Source of the DNA: Falsiroseomonas sp050563535
GTDB lineage: Bacteria; Pseudomonadota; Alphaproteobacteria; Acetobacterales; Acetobacteraceae
NCBI RefSeq assembly: GCF_050563535.1
Contig: NZ_JBNXUO010000006.1
Coordinates: forward strand, 145,710 to 209,709
Reading direction: 5' to 3'
Length of the DNA stretch: 64,000 bases
Shown: in pieces, positions 43,269-52,618 of the stretch
How the letters are laid out: the number at the start of each line of letters is the position of its first letter
How positions within the stretch are numbered: position 1 is the first letter of the stretch
Made by a program: the position numbers and the translations under genes
The notes under the pieces: model-generated
Seen by the model: the letters and a program-made list of their open reading frames with translations, nothing else
What the model was told of the DNA's origin: nothing
Database searches by the model: none

Positions 43269-45758
43269 ATGTCCCGTCGCGCCGCAGCCCCTCTGGTTCT
43301 CAGGGACTACCAACAGGAGGCTGCTGACCGCCTCTCGGCTGCTGCCCTCGACACCGCTACGAAGATACGGGCAGCGCCCACCCAGCGGCGGCGCATCACG
43401 AAGCAGATTGGCTGCGCGTTGCTCGAAGCGCCGACGGGATCGGGCAAGACGGTGATGCTCGCCGCGACAGCCGAGGCAGTCAGCCGTGGCGCCCCGGTCG
43501 TGTGGTTCTGGTTCGCGCCCTTCGCCGGGCTGATTGGGCAGACCATAACGGCGCTGCGGGAGGCTGCGCCGGGGCTCCGCGTGCGCGATCCGGTGAAGGA
43601 CCGCCTGGATGTGGGCACCCGGCCCGGTGACGTGTTCGTCGCGACCTGGGCGAGCGTCGCTGCCCGCCGGGCGGACACCCGCCGGATGCGGATGGATGAC
43701 GACGGCGCCCCGGCGTTGGACACGCTGGTTGCCTCCCTTCGTGGAGCGGGGTTCCTGCTGGGCGCGGTGGTGGATGAGGCACATCACAGCTTCCGGCCCG
43801 GGACAGAGGCGTTCCGCTTCTTCTCGGACGTGCTCGCGCCGGACCTGCTGATGTGCGCGACGGCTACCCCGAACGACGCTGACGTGGAAGTTCTGCGACG
43901 CGGCCTGGACATTGTAAAGTTCCAACACGTCGCTGTCTCGCGGGACCGGGTAGTCGCGGCGCGCCTGAACAAGCCGCGCGTCAAAGCTGTCAGCTTCGTT
44001 GCTCGGGGCACGAGCGCCGAGCTGCTGGACCTCAATGACGTGGCGCTCCGCAAAGCCGTGGAGCAGCACCGCGCGTTGAAACGGGAACTGGTAAAGGCCG
44101 GCTTCCCCCTAGTGCCGCTGCTGCTGGTCCAGGCATCAAGCAACGGCTGGACACCGGCTAAGGTGAAGGAGTTTCTGACCGGGAGCCTGGGCTTCGCAGC
44201 GGAATCCGTCGCTGTGCATACCGCCGATGAGCCTGACCCGAATGTGCAGGCATTGGCCAATGACCCAGCCGTTGAAGTGCTGGTGTTCAAGATGGCCGTC
44301 GCCACGGGGTTCGACGCACCCCGGGCGTTCACCCTCTGCGCCCTCCGGCCAGTCATTGACACGTCGTTCGGGTTGCAGGTGATCGGGCGCATCATGCGCG
44401 TCCACCCCCTTTTGCAGCCCCGCACGGACCTCGCGCCCATCCTCGACACAGGTTGGGTGTTTCTGTCGGACGCGCAGGGTCAGACCGGCTTGCAGGCGGC
44501 GGCCGACCGCATCAAGGCGATGCGGGACGCCATCTCGGTTGTGACGGACGGCGTGCAGGTCTTTGAAGCGGCGGTCGGGGAAGGCGGGAACGTCACCCTG
44601 ATCGGAGCTGACGGGCAGGCGCGGCTTGTCCTTGAACCTCCGCCCGAAGTCGCTCCGCGACCTGCGACGCCGGACATATCCCGTGCCATGCCGGCGCCGG
44701 CGCCGTGGCCCCAGACGTTGTTCGGCCGTCTTGAGGAAACGCAGGCGCCCGGGCCCGTGCCGGCCGGACCCCAGCCCGGCACGCCCGCGCCACGCCGCCC
44801 CACGGCTCAGGCGATGACCTTCCAGTATCCCCGCCGGGCGGGTCTAGTTGTCCCTGACAGGCTGCGGACCGAGAAGATGCCCAGAGGTCCGAATGACCTG
44901 CTGGACGCGCTGATCCGGAATGTGCGCTTTACGCCCGAGCAGCTACTCGCAGCGGGGCAGACAACCGCGAGCGTCGAACGCCAGGAGGGAGACCTTTTCG
45001 AGCGAACAGCGCAGGCCCGCAGGGTTGAGCAAGCCGCCATTAATGAACTGTTCGCGCGGCAAAACGCTCATGAGCTGCTGCGCGTCAGTCAGTATATCAA
45101 CCCCGCCGAACTTGGACGGAGGCTACAAGACCGACTGGCAGCGCAGCTTTCGGAACGCGGCCTGCCGGCGGTAGACCAGAAGGCGCTGCGCCGCGCCTTA
45201 AACATCATTCTTGTCCAAGCGCCCAACCTGTTGCGCGATGCGCTGAGGCGGGCTGCGGCGGCTTGCACGGAGGTTGTTGATGCTGCCGATCTTCCAACTA
45301 AGCTGGAAAGCCCGGACCCGCTGCCGCCCTCTCCGCTGAACCTATACGGCTGTATGCCGCCAGGTTTGAACACCTGGGAACAATCATTCGCGGACTGGCT
45401 AGACACACAGGACGGCCGGGTTCTTTGGTGGACTCGCAACCTTCCACGGCCGAACGCGAAGGATGACTGGTCTGTCCGGATTGTGCTGCCAGAAACAGGC
45501 CGAGGCTACTACCCCGACTTTGTGGTGTGCGTGGATGGCCGCAAGTATCGTGACGGTATAGCCCTTGCCGAAACGAAGGACCGCACGGAGACGACGGACA
45601 GCGCGGTCAAAAGCCGGACGGAGCACCGCGAATACGGGCGGGCGCTGATGTTGTCTTTCGACAGCGTGGCGCACCGTTTCAACCGCGTTGAGTTTAACGC
45701 GGCACTCGGGAGGAACAGCGAGGTAGCGCCGCTCTACCCTGATGACTTGTTGCAGTAA
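43269..45758 (+). CDS. res: type III restriction endonuclease subunit (Res-like helicase-nuclease)
   Basis: An 829-residue superfamily 2 helicase with Walker A EAPTGSGKTVMLAATAEAV, DEAH box AVVDEAHHSF, and the C-terminal helicase motif VIGRIMRVHP. The C-terminal domain ends in a PD-(D/E)XK-like nuclease: GRGYYPDFVVCVDGRK followed by IALAETKDRTE. With the preceding Mod it forms a complete type III restriction system that cuts unmodified DNA after ATP-driven movement. The GC content is higher than that of mod, so the two may have different histories. Its stop faces the integrase stop 25 bases away. Confidence 0.9.
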   Translation: MSRRAAAPLVLRDYQQEAADRLSAAALDTATKIRAAPTQRRRITKQIGCALLEAPTGSGKTVMLAATAEAVSRGAPVVWFWFAPFAGLIGQTITALREAAPGLRVRDPVKDRLDVGTRPGDVFVATWASVAARRADTRRMRMDDDGAPALDTLVASLRGAGFLLGAVVDEAHHSFRPGTEAFRFFSDVLAPDLLMCATATPNDADVEVLRRGLDIVKFQHVAVSRDRVVAARLNKPRVKAVSFVARGTSAELLDLNDVALRKAVEQHRALKRELVKAGFPLVPLLLVQASSNGWTPAKVKEFLTGSLGFAAESVAVHTADEPDPNVQALANDPAVEVLVFKMAVATGFDAPRAFTLCALRPVIDTSFGLQVIGRIMRVHPLLQPRTDLAPILDTGWVFLSDAQGQTGLQAAADRIKAMRDAISVVTDGVQVFEAAVGEGGNVTLIGADGQARLVLEPPPEVAPRPATPDISRAMPAPAPWPQTLFGRLEETQAPGPVPAGPQPGTPAPRRPTAQAMTFQYPRRAGLVVPDRLRTEKMPRGPNDLLDALIRNVRFTPEQLLAAGQTTASVERQEGDLFERTAQARRVEQAAINELFARQNAHELLRVSQYINPAELGRRLQDRLAAQLSERGLPAVDQKALRRALNIILVQAPNLLRDALRRAAAACTEVVDAADLPTKLESPDPLPPSPLNLYGCMPPGLNTWEQSFADWLDTQDGRVLWWTRNLPRPNAKDDWSVRIVLPETGRGYYPDFVVCVDGRKYRDGIALAETKDRTETTDSAVKSRTEHREYGRALMLSFDSVAHRFNRVEFNAALGRNSEVAPLYPDDLLQ

Positions 45759-45783
45759 AAGCCGGCTCTCCGTCCAGATGTCG

Positions 45784-47061
45784 TTAAGCTGCTGCGGCGG
45801 TCAGCGTTCGCGTCTCCCGCACGGTGTCAGCCCATCGCTGAAGGGCATCGAGCTTCTCGGGCAGGAAGTTGTATCGGCGGTAGGTGCCGGCGACCCCCTT
45901 CAGCACATGTCCGAGGCAAGCCTCGATGACATGCGGCGCCACTCCCAGCCGCTCCATGTGGGTGGCCATCGACCGCCGAAGGTCATGCACCACCCAGGGC
46001 GTCATCGGCCCACCGTAGTAGGCCGCCGCCAGTCGCTCCAGCGCCGCCTTCGCATCGCTGAACCCGGCAATGGCCGTCTGCCCGCCATCCGACGAGAACA
46101 GGTGATCCCCCGTTACCGGCGCTGGCAGCGCGGCGACGATGCTGCGCGCGAGCGGACTGAGCGGCACCACGTGGGGCCGGTCGGTCTTGTAGTGCTCGGC
46201 GGGGATCTCGAGCGCCGACCAGGCCTCGTCCAGCCATAACCATCGGGCCGTCGCCCATTCGCCTCGCCGGCAGCCGGTCAGGATCAGCAATTGGTAGAAC
46301 GGGCCCCAGGGGTAGGGCGTCGCACACGCCGCCGTCCACACCGCCCGCAACTCCTCCATCGACAGCACCCGGTCGCGCGGCCTCGCACGGTCACGGTTCC
46401 GCACCCCCGCAAAGGGGTTGTCGGGCCGCATCTCGGCCTCGACAGCATACTGGAACATCGCCCGCACCCATTTGCGCACCTCGGCGGCGGCGCCCGCACC
46501 GCCGCGGTCGACAGTGAAGGTTCCCCGCCCGCGGGTCCTCACCTCGACGGGGCGGGGCTGGCGGACATCGTCGAGCAGCTTCAGCAGATCACCGCGCGTG
46601 ACCTCCGCCACCGGCCGGTGACCCCAGGCGGGGCGGACGTGACGGGCCAGCAGCGCCTCCACCACGGGGGCGGAGCGCAGGTTGCGACGCAGATGGTCGG
46701 CGGCGTAGCGCTCGATCAAGTCGGCGACGGTAATGGCAGCCGCCTGGGCGGCCGCCTGAGCCCGCTGGGCGGCGCCTGGGTCGATGCCGTCACGGGCGAG
46801 CCTGCGAGCCGCCAGGGCGGCCTCACGGGCCTCGCTGAGGCCCATGGCGGGGTAGCTGCCGAGGGCCATGCGGCACTTTGGGCCGGCGAGGCGGGCGACC
46901 CGGCCCTCGCCGGGGTCTCCCTTGCCCTTCACCCGATAGGTGAGGGTCCAGGTCATGGCGCCGCTGGCGCCGACGCGGAGGGACAGCCCACCGCGGTCGG
47001 GCAGCTCGACGCGCGCGCCGGTGGGTCGCACCGCGCGAAGCTTGGTGTCGCTGAGAGGCAT
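45784..47061 (-). CDS. int: P4-type tyrosine integrase (DUF4102 N-terminal arm-binding domain)
   Basis: A 425-residue site-specific recombinase. The N-terminal domain (MPLSDTKLRAVRPTG to about residue 100) is the arm-binding DUF4102 type, and the catalytic core follows. Catalytic residues are visible: Arg265 in ILTGCRRGEW, His359 and Arg362 in VVHDLRRSMATHM, His385 in ACLGHV and the nucleophile Tyr394 in AGTYRRYNF. P4-type integrases typically recombine within tRNA 3' ends, which agrees with the tRNA-Gly repeats. Unusually, the type III genes lie between it and attL, so integrase is 4.6 kb from the nearest end. Confidence 0.94.
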   Translation of the reverse strand: MPLSDTKLRAVRPTGARVELPDRGGLSLRVGASGAMTWTLTYRVKGKGDPGEGRVARLAGPKCRMALGSYPAMGLSEAREAALAARRLARDGIDPGAAQRAQAAAQAAAITVADLIERYAADHLRRNLRSAPVVEALLARHVRPAWGHRPVAEVTRGDLLKLLDDVRQPRPVEVRTRGRGTFTVDRGGAGAAAEVRKWVRAMFQYAVEAEMRPDNPFAGVRNRDRARPRDRVLSMEELRAVWTAACATPYPWGPFYQLLILTGCRRGEWATARWLWLDEAWSALEIPAEHYKTDRPHVVPLSPLARSIVAALPAPVTGDHLFSSDGGQTAIAGFSDAKAALERLAAAYYGGPMTPWVVHDLRRSMATHMERLGVAPHVIEACLGHVLKGVAGTYRRYNFLPEKLDALQRWADTVRETRTLTAAAA

Positions 47062-47498
47062 GGATGGATGTCGGGGGTGCCGCTGCGGGTTGATCGCGGC
47101 AGTGAGCGGCGGAGGCCTGCCAGCAGGGGCAGTATAGCCGATCTAAGCCATTGACTACAAACAGAATTACCGAACGTCCGCGGTCGCCGGCGAACGGGCG
47201 CGGAAGGAGGGCATCACGGCGGGCCTCGACGCGCCGGTGCCGCCGCGCTCGCCAGCGTAGCGCTCCGCCAGCCGAGCTGCCCCGACACAAGGGTGCCGGG
47301 TCGAAGAAACCTCCAAGAACTATCCATTTACGACAAATGCTGAGAGAAACGGACCAAACAAAAAATCTACTAACGGCGTCGTGGGGTGAATTGAACAGTG
47401 TGAATACTCTGCTTGTAGATTTGTTTGTTATAGGGTTATATTCACACTGGGGCAGTATTTGCCCCGACAACCCCTACCCCTCACGAAAGGTCAGCAGC
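47062..47498. promoter_or_regulatory. AT-rich control region between int and the plus-strand element genes, with nested inverted repeats
   Basis: A 437-bp gene-free divergent region. Its right half is AT-rich and holds two inverted repeats: CAGTGTGAATA (47396-47406) against TATTCACACTG (47439-47449), perfect over 11 bp, and a looser pair with CAAACA at 47355 to ATCTAC ending at 47370 against GTAGATTTGTTTG (47415-47427). Between them lie promoter-like AT stretches (TTGTAG, TATAGG, TTATAT). This looks like the main switch region of the element: promoters for int and for the rightward genes, with repressor or integrase arm sites. No gene is visible here. Confidence 0.6.
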
Positions 47499-48005
47499 AT
47501 GAACGCGACGCCGAAGCGGCTCGTGGTGATCGACGCCGACAGCAACGGCCCAGCCCGGGGCGCCAGCTTCGACCCCGCCGGCCGAGATGCCATCGCCAAG
47601 GCGCTGGAAGGCAGCACGGCGAAGATCATCGAGGTCGACCAAGTGAAGCTCAACCAAGTCGACCCGGACTTCCCCGAGGGCAAGCTCGCCGCGACCGGCA
47701 AGCCGACCCTGCCGCTGATAAAGCGGGCGACCTATGAGCGGCTGGTCGCCCTCGCCACGCCGGTGCCGGTGCCCGCCCCACCGGTGGCCCTGGCATCGTC
47801 TGGCAACCCGCTCGCCGCGGTGAAGGTCGGCTCGGTCGTGCTCGCCTGGGACGACGAGAATGGCGGCTGGTGGGAAGCGGTTGTCCAGCGCCTGGAGCAC
47901 AACGGGGCAACCCTGCGGCTGAAGTGGCGCGACTTCCCCGAGATGCCCCAGGTGGCGAAGCCGCTCACCGCCGTCGCCCTCCCGCCCGCCAACGGAGTAC
48001 GTTAA
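47499..48005 (+). CDS. element protein of unknown function with Tudor/SH3-like C-terminal segment
   Basis: A 168-residue protein starting MNATPKRLVVIDADSNGP with AAAGG eight bases before the ATG. The N-terminal half carries AKIIEVDQVKLNQVDPDFPEG and LIKRATYERLVALA; then comes a proline-rich linker. The C-terminal about 50 residues (VGSVVLAWDDENGGWWEAVV, then LRLKWRDFP) resemble the aromatic-cage barrel of Tudor/SH3-like domains. I do not recognise a named family. It is the first rightward gene after the control region, a place where such elements often keep a regulator. Confidence 0.65.
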   Translation: MNATPKRLVVIDADSNGPARGASFDPAGRDAIAKALEGSTAKIIEVDQVKLNQVDPDFPEGKLAATGKPTLPLIKRATYERLVALATPVPVPAPPVALASSGNPLAAVKVGSVVLAWDDENGGWWEAVVQRLEHNGATLRLKWRDFPEMPQVAKPLTAVALPPANGVR

Positions 48006-48183
48006 GTAGACGGGACGCCGAAGTCTGCGTCAGGGCAGGGGTGGTCGCGTCGGCCGTTACCCCTGCCCAGTTTAGCCAGTCCTCCCCTGGCGTCATTGAT
48101 GACATGGCCGGGCAGGGCTCATTATGGCGCGCAAGAGACGGTTCCCTCACAGGAGCAAGCAGCGTTGATCCCACTGCACTGAT

Positions 48184-49341
48184 ATGGATTGGGGCACCAT
48201 TCCGTTTCCGCCGCCGGCGGACGAAGCGATCCTCGAAGAGTTTTACGAGCGCCGCCTTCGCCTGCGGCGCATATCCGCTGCCGACCTCACCGCCCGATCT
48301 GCTGAGGCCCATGAAGCTCTGCGGCCCCGGACGGAAATTACCCAGGACACCGAACTTGCGCAGGACACGAGCGACAGCGCCCGAAAAGGACGCTTCGTCA
48401 ACTCCATGGTCCTGCTGCCGGACACAATCCCAAGCCTGCTCGACGCCCTGTCTGCCCTGCTCGGTGAGAACGTCAACATTCCAAAGCTGGCTAGGCTCCT
48501 TTGCGGTGACGACGGGGACGCCTGCATCAGGCTAAGCGCAGTTCTCTATCGCGCGCGAAAAGGAAGACCGGTTCGCGTGGAAATCGTGTGGGCGATGGCC
48601 CTGGAATTTGGAATACCGGTCGAGGAGTTAGCGGCACCTGACTCAGTCGCCTTGAATCTGGCTGCCGCGCGCGGGGGATCGGCAGCGCGAGACGGGTTCG
48701 CGGAAATCCGTAGAGGGCAGACACAAGACCTCCTCCATCGTCTGCAGCGTTTCCCCGTGACCATGCATACCGTGGAAACCGACATGGACGAATCGGCCCT
48801 GCTTGCCGATCTCCGTGACCCCGCGGTGGACGTGGAGTTCCAAAAGCGCAGCCTCAAGAGAGCCGCATCCTCGTCGAAACGCGCCAACAGAGTTTTTGCC
48901 GAGCTACGAAATGCGATGGGCTGGCCCAGCCGGATATCGCTGTCCAAGGAAGATGTTCGCAGCTTGGTTGCAGCCGCGGCGGAGGCAGAGCGCGTTATCA
49001 GGTTCGGCCGGCTCATTCGCGTTCAACGACTGCGTCCAAGCGACCCTCTCGCGCCTTCCACGCATTATCGCTGCCTGCGTGTCGACGTGGCCTTTGCTCA
49101 CGAGAGCCCCAACGCTCCTGTAGATCTATCCAGTGACTATGCCCACCGCCCCACCCAGCGCGAGTTGGCGCTCTTGGGGCGGGAGAGGCCTGTTGACGGG
49201 GCCATCGAGCGCGAAATTGAGGCCGTGCGAGCCGATATAGAATGGTGCGGTCATTGGGAGGGGCGGTGGCTGCCTCTGTGGCCCATTCCTATATCGGAAC
49301 GAATTCGCGTGGGTCTCTCGAACAGGTCTAGTGCTTTATAA
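48184..49341 (+). CDS. unknown element protein, possible helix-turn-helix regulator
   Basis: A 385-residue protein of unknown family. Residues about 95-155 (NIPKLARLLCGDDGDACIRL followed by WAMALEFGIPVEELAAPDS) have the spacing and the closing phrase of Cro/C1-type helix-turn-helix regulators. The rest is largely helical with an arginine-rich middle (KRSLKRAASSSKRANR). Base composition is less GC-biased than the chromosome, in keeping with transfer. The start at 48184 lacks a clear Shine-Dalgarno sequence, so the N-terminus is uncertain. It could be the element's repressor, but that rests on position and one motif. Confidence 0.55.
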   Translation: MDWGTIPFPPPADEAILEEFYERRLRLRRISAADLTARSAEAHEALRPRTEITQDTELAQDTSDSARKGRFVNSMVLLPDTIPSLLDALSALLGENVNIPKLARLLCGDDGDACIRLSAVLYRARKGRPVRVEIVWAMALEFGIPVEELAAPDSVALNLAAARGGSAARDGFAEIRRGQTQDLLHRLQRFPVTMHTVETDMDESALLADLRDPAVDVEFQKRSLKRAASSSKRANRVFAELRNAMGWPSRISLSKEDVRSLVAAAAEAERVIRFGRLIRVQRLRPSDPLAPSTHYRCLRVDVAFAHESPNAPVDLSSDYAHRPTQRELALLGRERPVDGAIEREIEAVRADIEWCGHWEGRWLPLWPIPISERIRVGLSNRSSAL

Positions 49342-49444
49342 ATAAAGCGTATTTTCGGATTAGCAGAGCGCTTCAAGCACAGTTCTGTGCTACATCGCGG
49401 CATCTTCGTTGATGGCACACGGGATCTCCACCACGGAGGTTCCA

Positions 49445-49708
49445 GTGCCGCAGTTTCCGAAAAACCAAGCCGCTGGCGATGATCCGCATCGCACGGATCA
49501 CGCTACTGCTCAGCCCCCTGTCGACGGCATGTCCCTGATGGACATTCCTGAGGTCTGCGCCAAGACCCTGCAGGGCCGCACCACGATCTTCAAGAAGATC
49601 AAGGAACGCGAATTACCGGCCGTGAAGCTCGGCCGACGCACCATGATTCGGCGCAGCGACTTCGAGGCCTGGATCGCAACCCTGCCGCCGGTGAAGGGCG
49701 CGCGGTGA
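49445..49708 (+). CDS. AlpA/excisionase-type small DNA-binding protein
   Basis: About 87 residues. The C-terminal 60 (MSLMDIPEVCAKTLQGRTTI, then PAVKLGRRTMIRRSDFEAWI) form the winged helix of MerR-like AlpA and excisionase proteins, which bind att or promoter DNA in P4-like elements. The GTG at 49445 is chosen because GGAGG lies five bases upstream; an ATG at 49412 would add eleven residues. It overlaps the next gene by four bases. It probably directs excision or turns on integrase. Confidence 0.8.
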   Translation: MPQFPKNQAAGDDPHRTDHATAQPPVDGMSLMDIPEVCAKTLQGRTTIFKKIKERELPAVKLGRRTMIRRSDFEAWIATLPPVKGAR

Positions 49709-50688
49709 TGCCGGCGCCCCGCAACCGAGCGGTGAAACAGCCGAAGGCTTCGCTGAAGCAGGCCGCACCTCTGTTTGCGACTTCCGTGGTCAAGCTGCAC
49801 GCCGCGCAGTTCTCCGCTGCCCAAGCGGCGCGCCCCGGCCGTCCCCGCAATCCCCCCTTCAGTCGCCTCGCGCCGACACGCCTCGTCTACGATCCGGCGA
49901 AGCTGGTCCGCGCAACCAAGACGAAGCCCGCCTTCTCGACGGATGAAGAGGCGCGTGCAGAACTCGACGAGCGCATCAGGCGGCTGTCGTTGTCGAGCAC
50001 TTCAGTGGTGCGTGCCCTCGCCATGCGGCTGACCTGCGGCGACGGTGAAGCCCCGCCTGCCTCGCTCGCCCATCCCCTCTACACCCGCGCGTTCCAGCGG
50101 GCGCAGGGCAGCGTGTTGCTCGTCCGCACCCGAGAGGCCGGTGCGGCTGGGCTGGAGGTGAAGCCCTTCACTCTCGTCTGGCCCGCGCACGCGGTCCACG
50201 CTGACGAGCTGCACGACGCCGACCCGACGCGGCTGATCGCCTGGCTGCGCCGATTGGCCCTGAAGCACCTGCCGCGCAACCCGCGCGGCTGGCTCTACGC
50301 CCAGCTGCACGGGGAGTACGAGGCACGGTCGAACACCTTCATCCTGCACTTCCACGGCATCGCAGCGGGCGACTACCTCCTCGCGCTGCGCGGCCCAGTG
50401 AAGGCGGAGCTGAAGGAGGAAGCGAAGCACCTCCCCAAGAACCCCAATACTTCCGACGTGCGGGCGCCCTTGCTCTTCCAGCAGCTTCGTGACGCGCCCC
50501 GCCAAGTCTCCTACGTGCTGCAGAGCTGGTGGCCTTCCCGCCCCGTCGTCATGACACCGAAGGGCCTGAAGCGTGTCCGCGCAAAGCGCCGCATCCCCGA
50601 ACCGTATCACAGCGCCTACCTCGTCTGGCTCGACCGGCAATCCGTCGCCGGCTTGCGCCTGCGCATGGGCCTGGGCAGTGGGGGCTGA
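49705..50688 (+). CDS. candidate HUH-type replication initiator (large)
   Basis: A 327-residue protein with a basic N-terminal region and a core with an H-U-H pair: His215 and His217 in NTFILHFHGIAAG, in a predicted strand, followed about 53 residues later by Tyr270 in APRQVSYVLQSWW. That is the order expected of rolling-circle Rep/relaxase proteins, which nick DNA through the tyrosine. The K usually found after the tyrosine is not at the normal place, so the call is tentative. Its position, between an AlpA-like gene and a DUF927 helicase gene, is where P4-like islands keep replication functions. Confidence 0.5.
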   Translation: MMPAPRNRAVKQPKASLKQAAPLFATSVVKLHAAQFSAAQAARPGRPRNPPFSRLAPTRLVYDPAKLVRATKTKPAFSTDEEARAELDERIRRLSLSSTSVVRALAMRLTCGDGEAPPASLAHPLYTRAFQRAQGSVLLVRTREAGAAGLEVKPFTLVWPAHAVHADELHDADPTRLIAWLRRLALKHLPRNPRGWLYAQLHGEYEARSNTFILHFHGIAAGDYLLALRGPVKAELKEEAKHLPKNPNTSDVRAPLLFQQLRDAPRQVSYVLQSWWPSRPVVMTPKGLKRVRAKRRIPEPYHSAYLVWLDRQSVAGLRLRMGLGSGG

Positions 50689-50690
50689 CG

Positions 50691-50882
50691 ATGACGGCGA
50701 CAGGTAATTCAGCGTCACGTGCCCTGAAGACGGCTCAAGGCGTCCCGCCGACGGCTCCAGCCGCCAAGTTGATGGGGTGTGCTCAGCAACACTGCATCGT
50801 CAGCCGCGCCACGCAGGGGCAGCGCCGTGCAGGGGCGTGCAACTGGTGGGAAGAGTGGGAAAGGGGGGTGTCCCGTGACTGA
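50691..50882 (+). CDS. small element protein of unknown function
   Basis: A possible 63-residue product (MTATGNSASRALKTAQGVPP...) that starts two bases after the preceding stop and overlaps the next gene's GTG by eight bases. The tight spacing suggests translational coupling in the operon. It contains WWEEWERGVSRD at the C-terminus and no known domain. It may be only a translated linker, so confidence is low. Confidence 0.35.
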   Translation: MTATGNSASRALKTAQGVPPTAPAAKLMGCAQQHCIVSRATQGQRRAGACNWWEEWERGVSRD

Positions 50883-52542
50883 GCACGCCCCCCTCCGCGA
50901 CAGCGGTCGCGGCGAGCTCGCCGCCGAGTGCGCCACGGACCAGCACGGGCGGCGCTATGCGCTGGTGACCGTGGGTGCCGGTTCCGTCGCCGTGCCCCGT
51001 CGCCTCTTCGTCGGCCCCTTGTCGAAGGCCCTCGAGTTCCTTGCCGAGCGCGGGATCGAGATCATCAATCCGGAGGAAAAGCGTCGTCTGTGGCGCCTCG
51101 TCGCCCAGCGCTCCGAGGTTACGAGGTCTTTGCTCGTGGCCGACAGGCCCGGCTGGATCGCGACCGCTGCCTACGCGCTGCCGGACGGCACCTTCATCGT
51201 TGCTGGCGGTGTTCGGACCGCGGACTTGATCTGCAACTTCCGAGCAGATGCGGCTCACGCGGAGCAACGCGACCTCCAGGCCTGGAAGGCACTCTACGGG
51301 CCGCTGCTCAAGAGGCAGACGCTTCTGCAGGGCGTCCTCTGCTTTGCGCTGCAGGCGCCCCTGATCCGGCTGTTCGGCGCCGAAGTCGGCGTCCGCGACA
51401 ATCCATTGTTGGTGCTGGTCGGCCCGACGAGTTGCGGGAAGACCACGGCGCTTCGCGTTGTGGGCTCGCTGCTCGGCATCGGCACAATGGGGACGTGGGC
51501 AACCACGACCAACGGGTTGGAGCTCATGGCGCAGCGCAGCGCCGATGGCGTTCTCCTGCTCGACGAGGTGCTGGTCGCAGGCGCCGGCCCGCGGGCTCGC
51601 ACCGAGCTGCTGAGCTTCGCGACCATGAGCTTGGCGAGCGGCCGCGGGAAAGTCCGCATGGGGCAGGAGGAGATGGCCCCCGCGAGGTTCGTGCTGCTCA
51701 GCAGCGCGAACGCGATCACCACGACCAATGCGAAGAACGCCGCCGCGAACGATCCTGCGCTGGGCGTCCGGATGTCCGTCATCGATCTCGTCGGGCGCGA
51801 ATTTGGCATCCTCGACCATGCGCCTGACGGCGGCGCGAGCGCCTTGATCGACGCGCTGAACGCGAGCGCGGAGACGTGCGGTGGCGCACCTATGCGCGCC
51901 TTCATCATGCGCCTAACGCGGGAGCTCTCGGTCAACCCGGAGGAACTGCGCAACAAGGTGATCTCCGCCGCTCGACGGTTCGAAGCGGAGGCGCGCAAGC
52001 GTGGCCCCCTGCCTCCGGAGGTCTCGCGGATTCTCGGCCGCTTCGCGCTCGCGTTTGCGGCGGGTCTGCTAGCGCGCGACTGGGGCATTCTCCCGGCTGA
52101 TTGGGAAAAGCCAGGCATTGGCACCTTCCGGCTGTTCCGCATGGCCAGCGAGTCCCTGCGTGCTGGCGCGCAGCAGGATGCCGTCGCACGGCTCGAGTTG
52201 GCCTTGGGAAAAGCACGGCATCGTTTTGCGGAGGTCGGAGCGGACGCCACTCCGGGCGGCGGAGAACCAGTCGGTTGGCTGCGTCGGACGCCAAGCGGCG
52301 TGTTGGAGCTGGTGCTTCGACGGAAGCAGTTCGACTCCCTGTTCGGCACCATCGCGGATGACCTGCTGCCCCAGCTGCGCGCCTGCGGAGGGCTCACGGT
52401 CGAAGGGCCGGATGCGGCCGGGAAGGTGCACCACGCCGTCCATCGCAAATTGACGCCAGATGGGCGCTCAGAGCGGGCCATCGCGCTGCGGCTGAACCCG
52501 GCGGCCTATCCGGAAAAGCTGGAGGTTCGCCGCAAGAGTTAG
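50875..52542 (+). CDS. DUF927-type primase/helicase of the element
   Basis: A 555-residue protein with a P-loop ATPase core: Walker A LVLVGPTSCGKTTALRVVG and Walker B GVLLLDEVLVAGAG, then FVLLSSANAITTT as a sensor-like strand. The N-terminal region (RRLFVGPLSKALEFLAERGI) and overall layout match DUF927 proteins, which act as replication helicases in integrative elements and satellites. The GTG at 50875 is chosen because the open frame upstream overlaps the small gene and shows no domain. It likely unwinds element DNA together with an HUH or AlpA-like partner. Confidence 0.82.
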   Translation: MTEHAPLRDSGRGELAAECATDQHGRRYALVTVGAGSVAVPRRLFVGPLSKALEFLAERGIEIINPEEKRRLWRLVAQRSEVTRSLLVADRPGWIATAAYALPDGTFIVAGGVRTADLICNFRADAAHAEQRDLQAWKALYGPLLKRQTLLQGVLCFALQAPLIRLFGAEVGVRDNPLLVLVGPTSCGKTTALRVVGSLLGIGTMGTWATTTNGLELMAQRSADGVLLLDEVLVAGAGPRARTELLSFATMSLASGRGKVRMGQEEMAPARFVLLSSANAITTTNAKNAAANDPALGVRMSVIDLVGREFGILDHAPDGGASALIDALNASAETCGGAPMRAFIMRLTRELSVNPEELRNKVISAARRFEAEARKRGPLPPEVSRILGRFALAFAAGLLARDWGILPADWEKPGIGTFRLFRMASESLRAGAQQDAVARLELALGKARHRFAEVGADATPGGGEPVGWLRRTPSGVLELVLRRKQFDSLFGTIADDLLPQLRACGGLTVEGPDAAGKVHHAVHRKLTPDGRSERAIALRLNPAAYPEKLEVRRKS

Positions 52543-52618
52543 CTCCCGATGCAGTCCGACCACGAGTGTTCGCCTATGCCCATGCGGCAAAATTCACACG
52601 AAGACAGGAGAAATTCAT

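Noticed and set aside
47062..47498. A CRISPR array in the repeat-rich control region.
   Set aside because: The repeats are inverted pairs and not regularly spaced direct repeats; no cas genes are present anywhere in the window.
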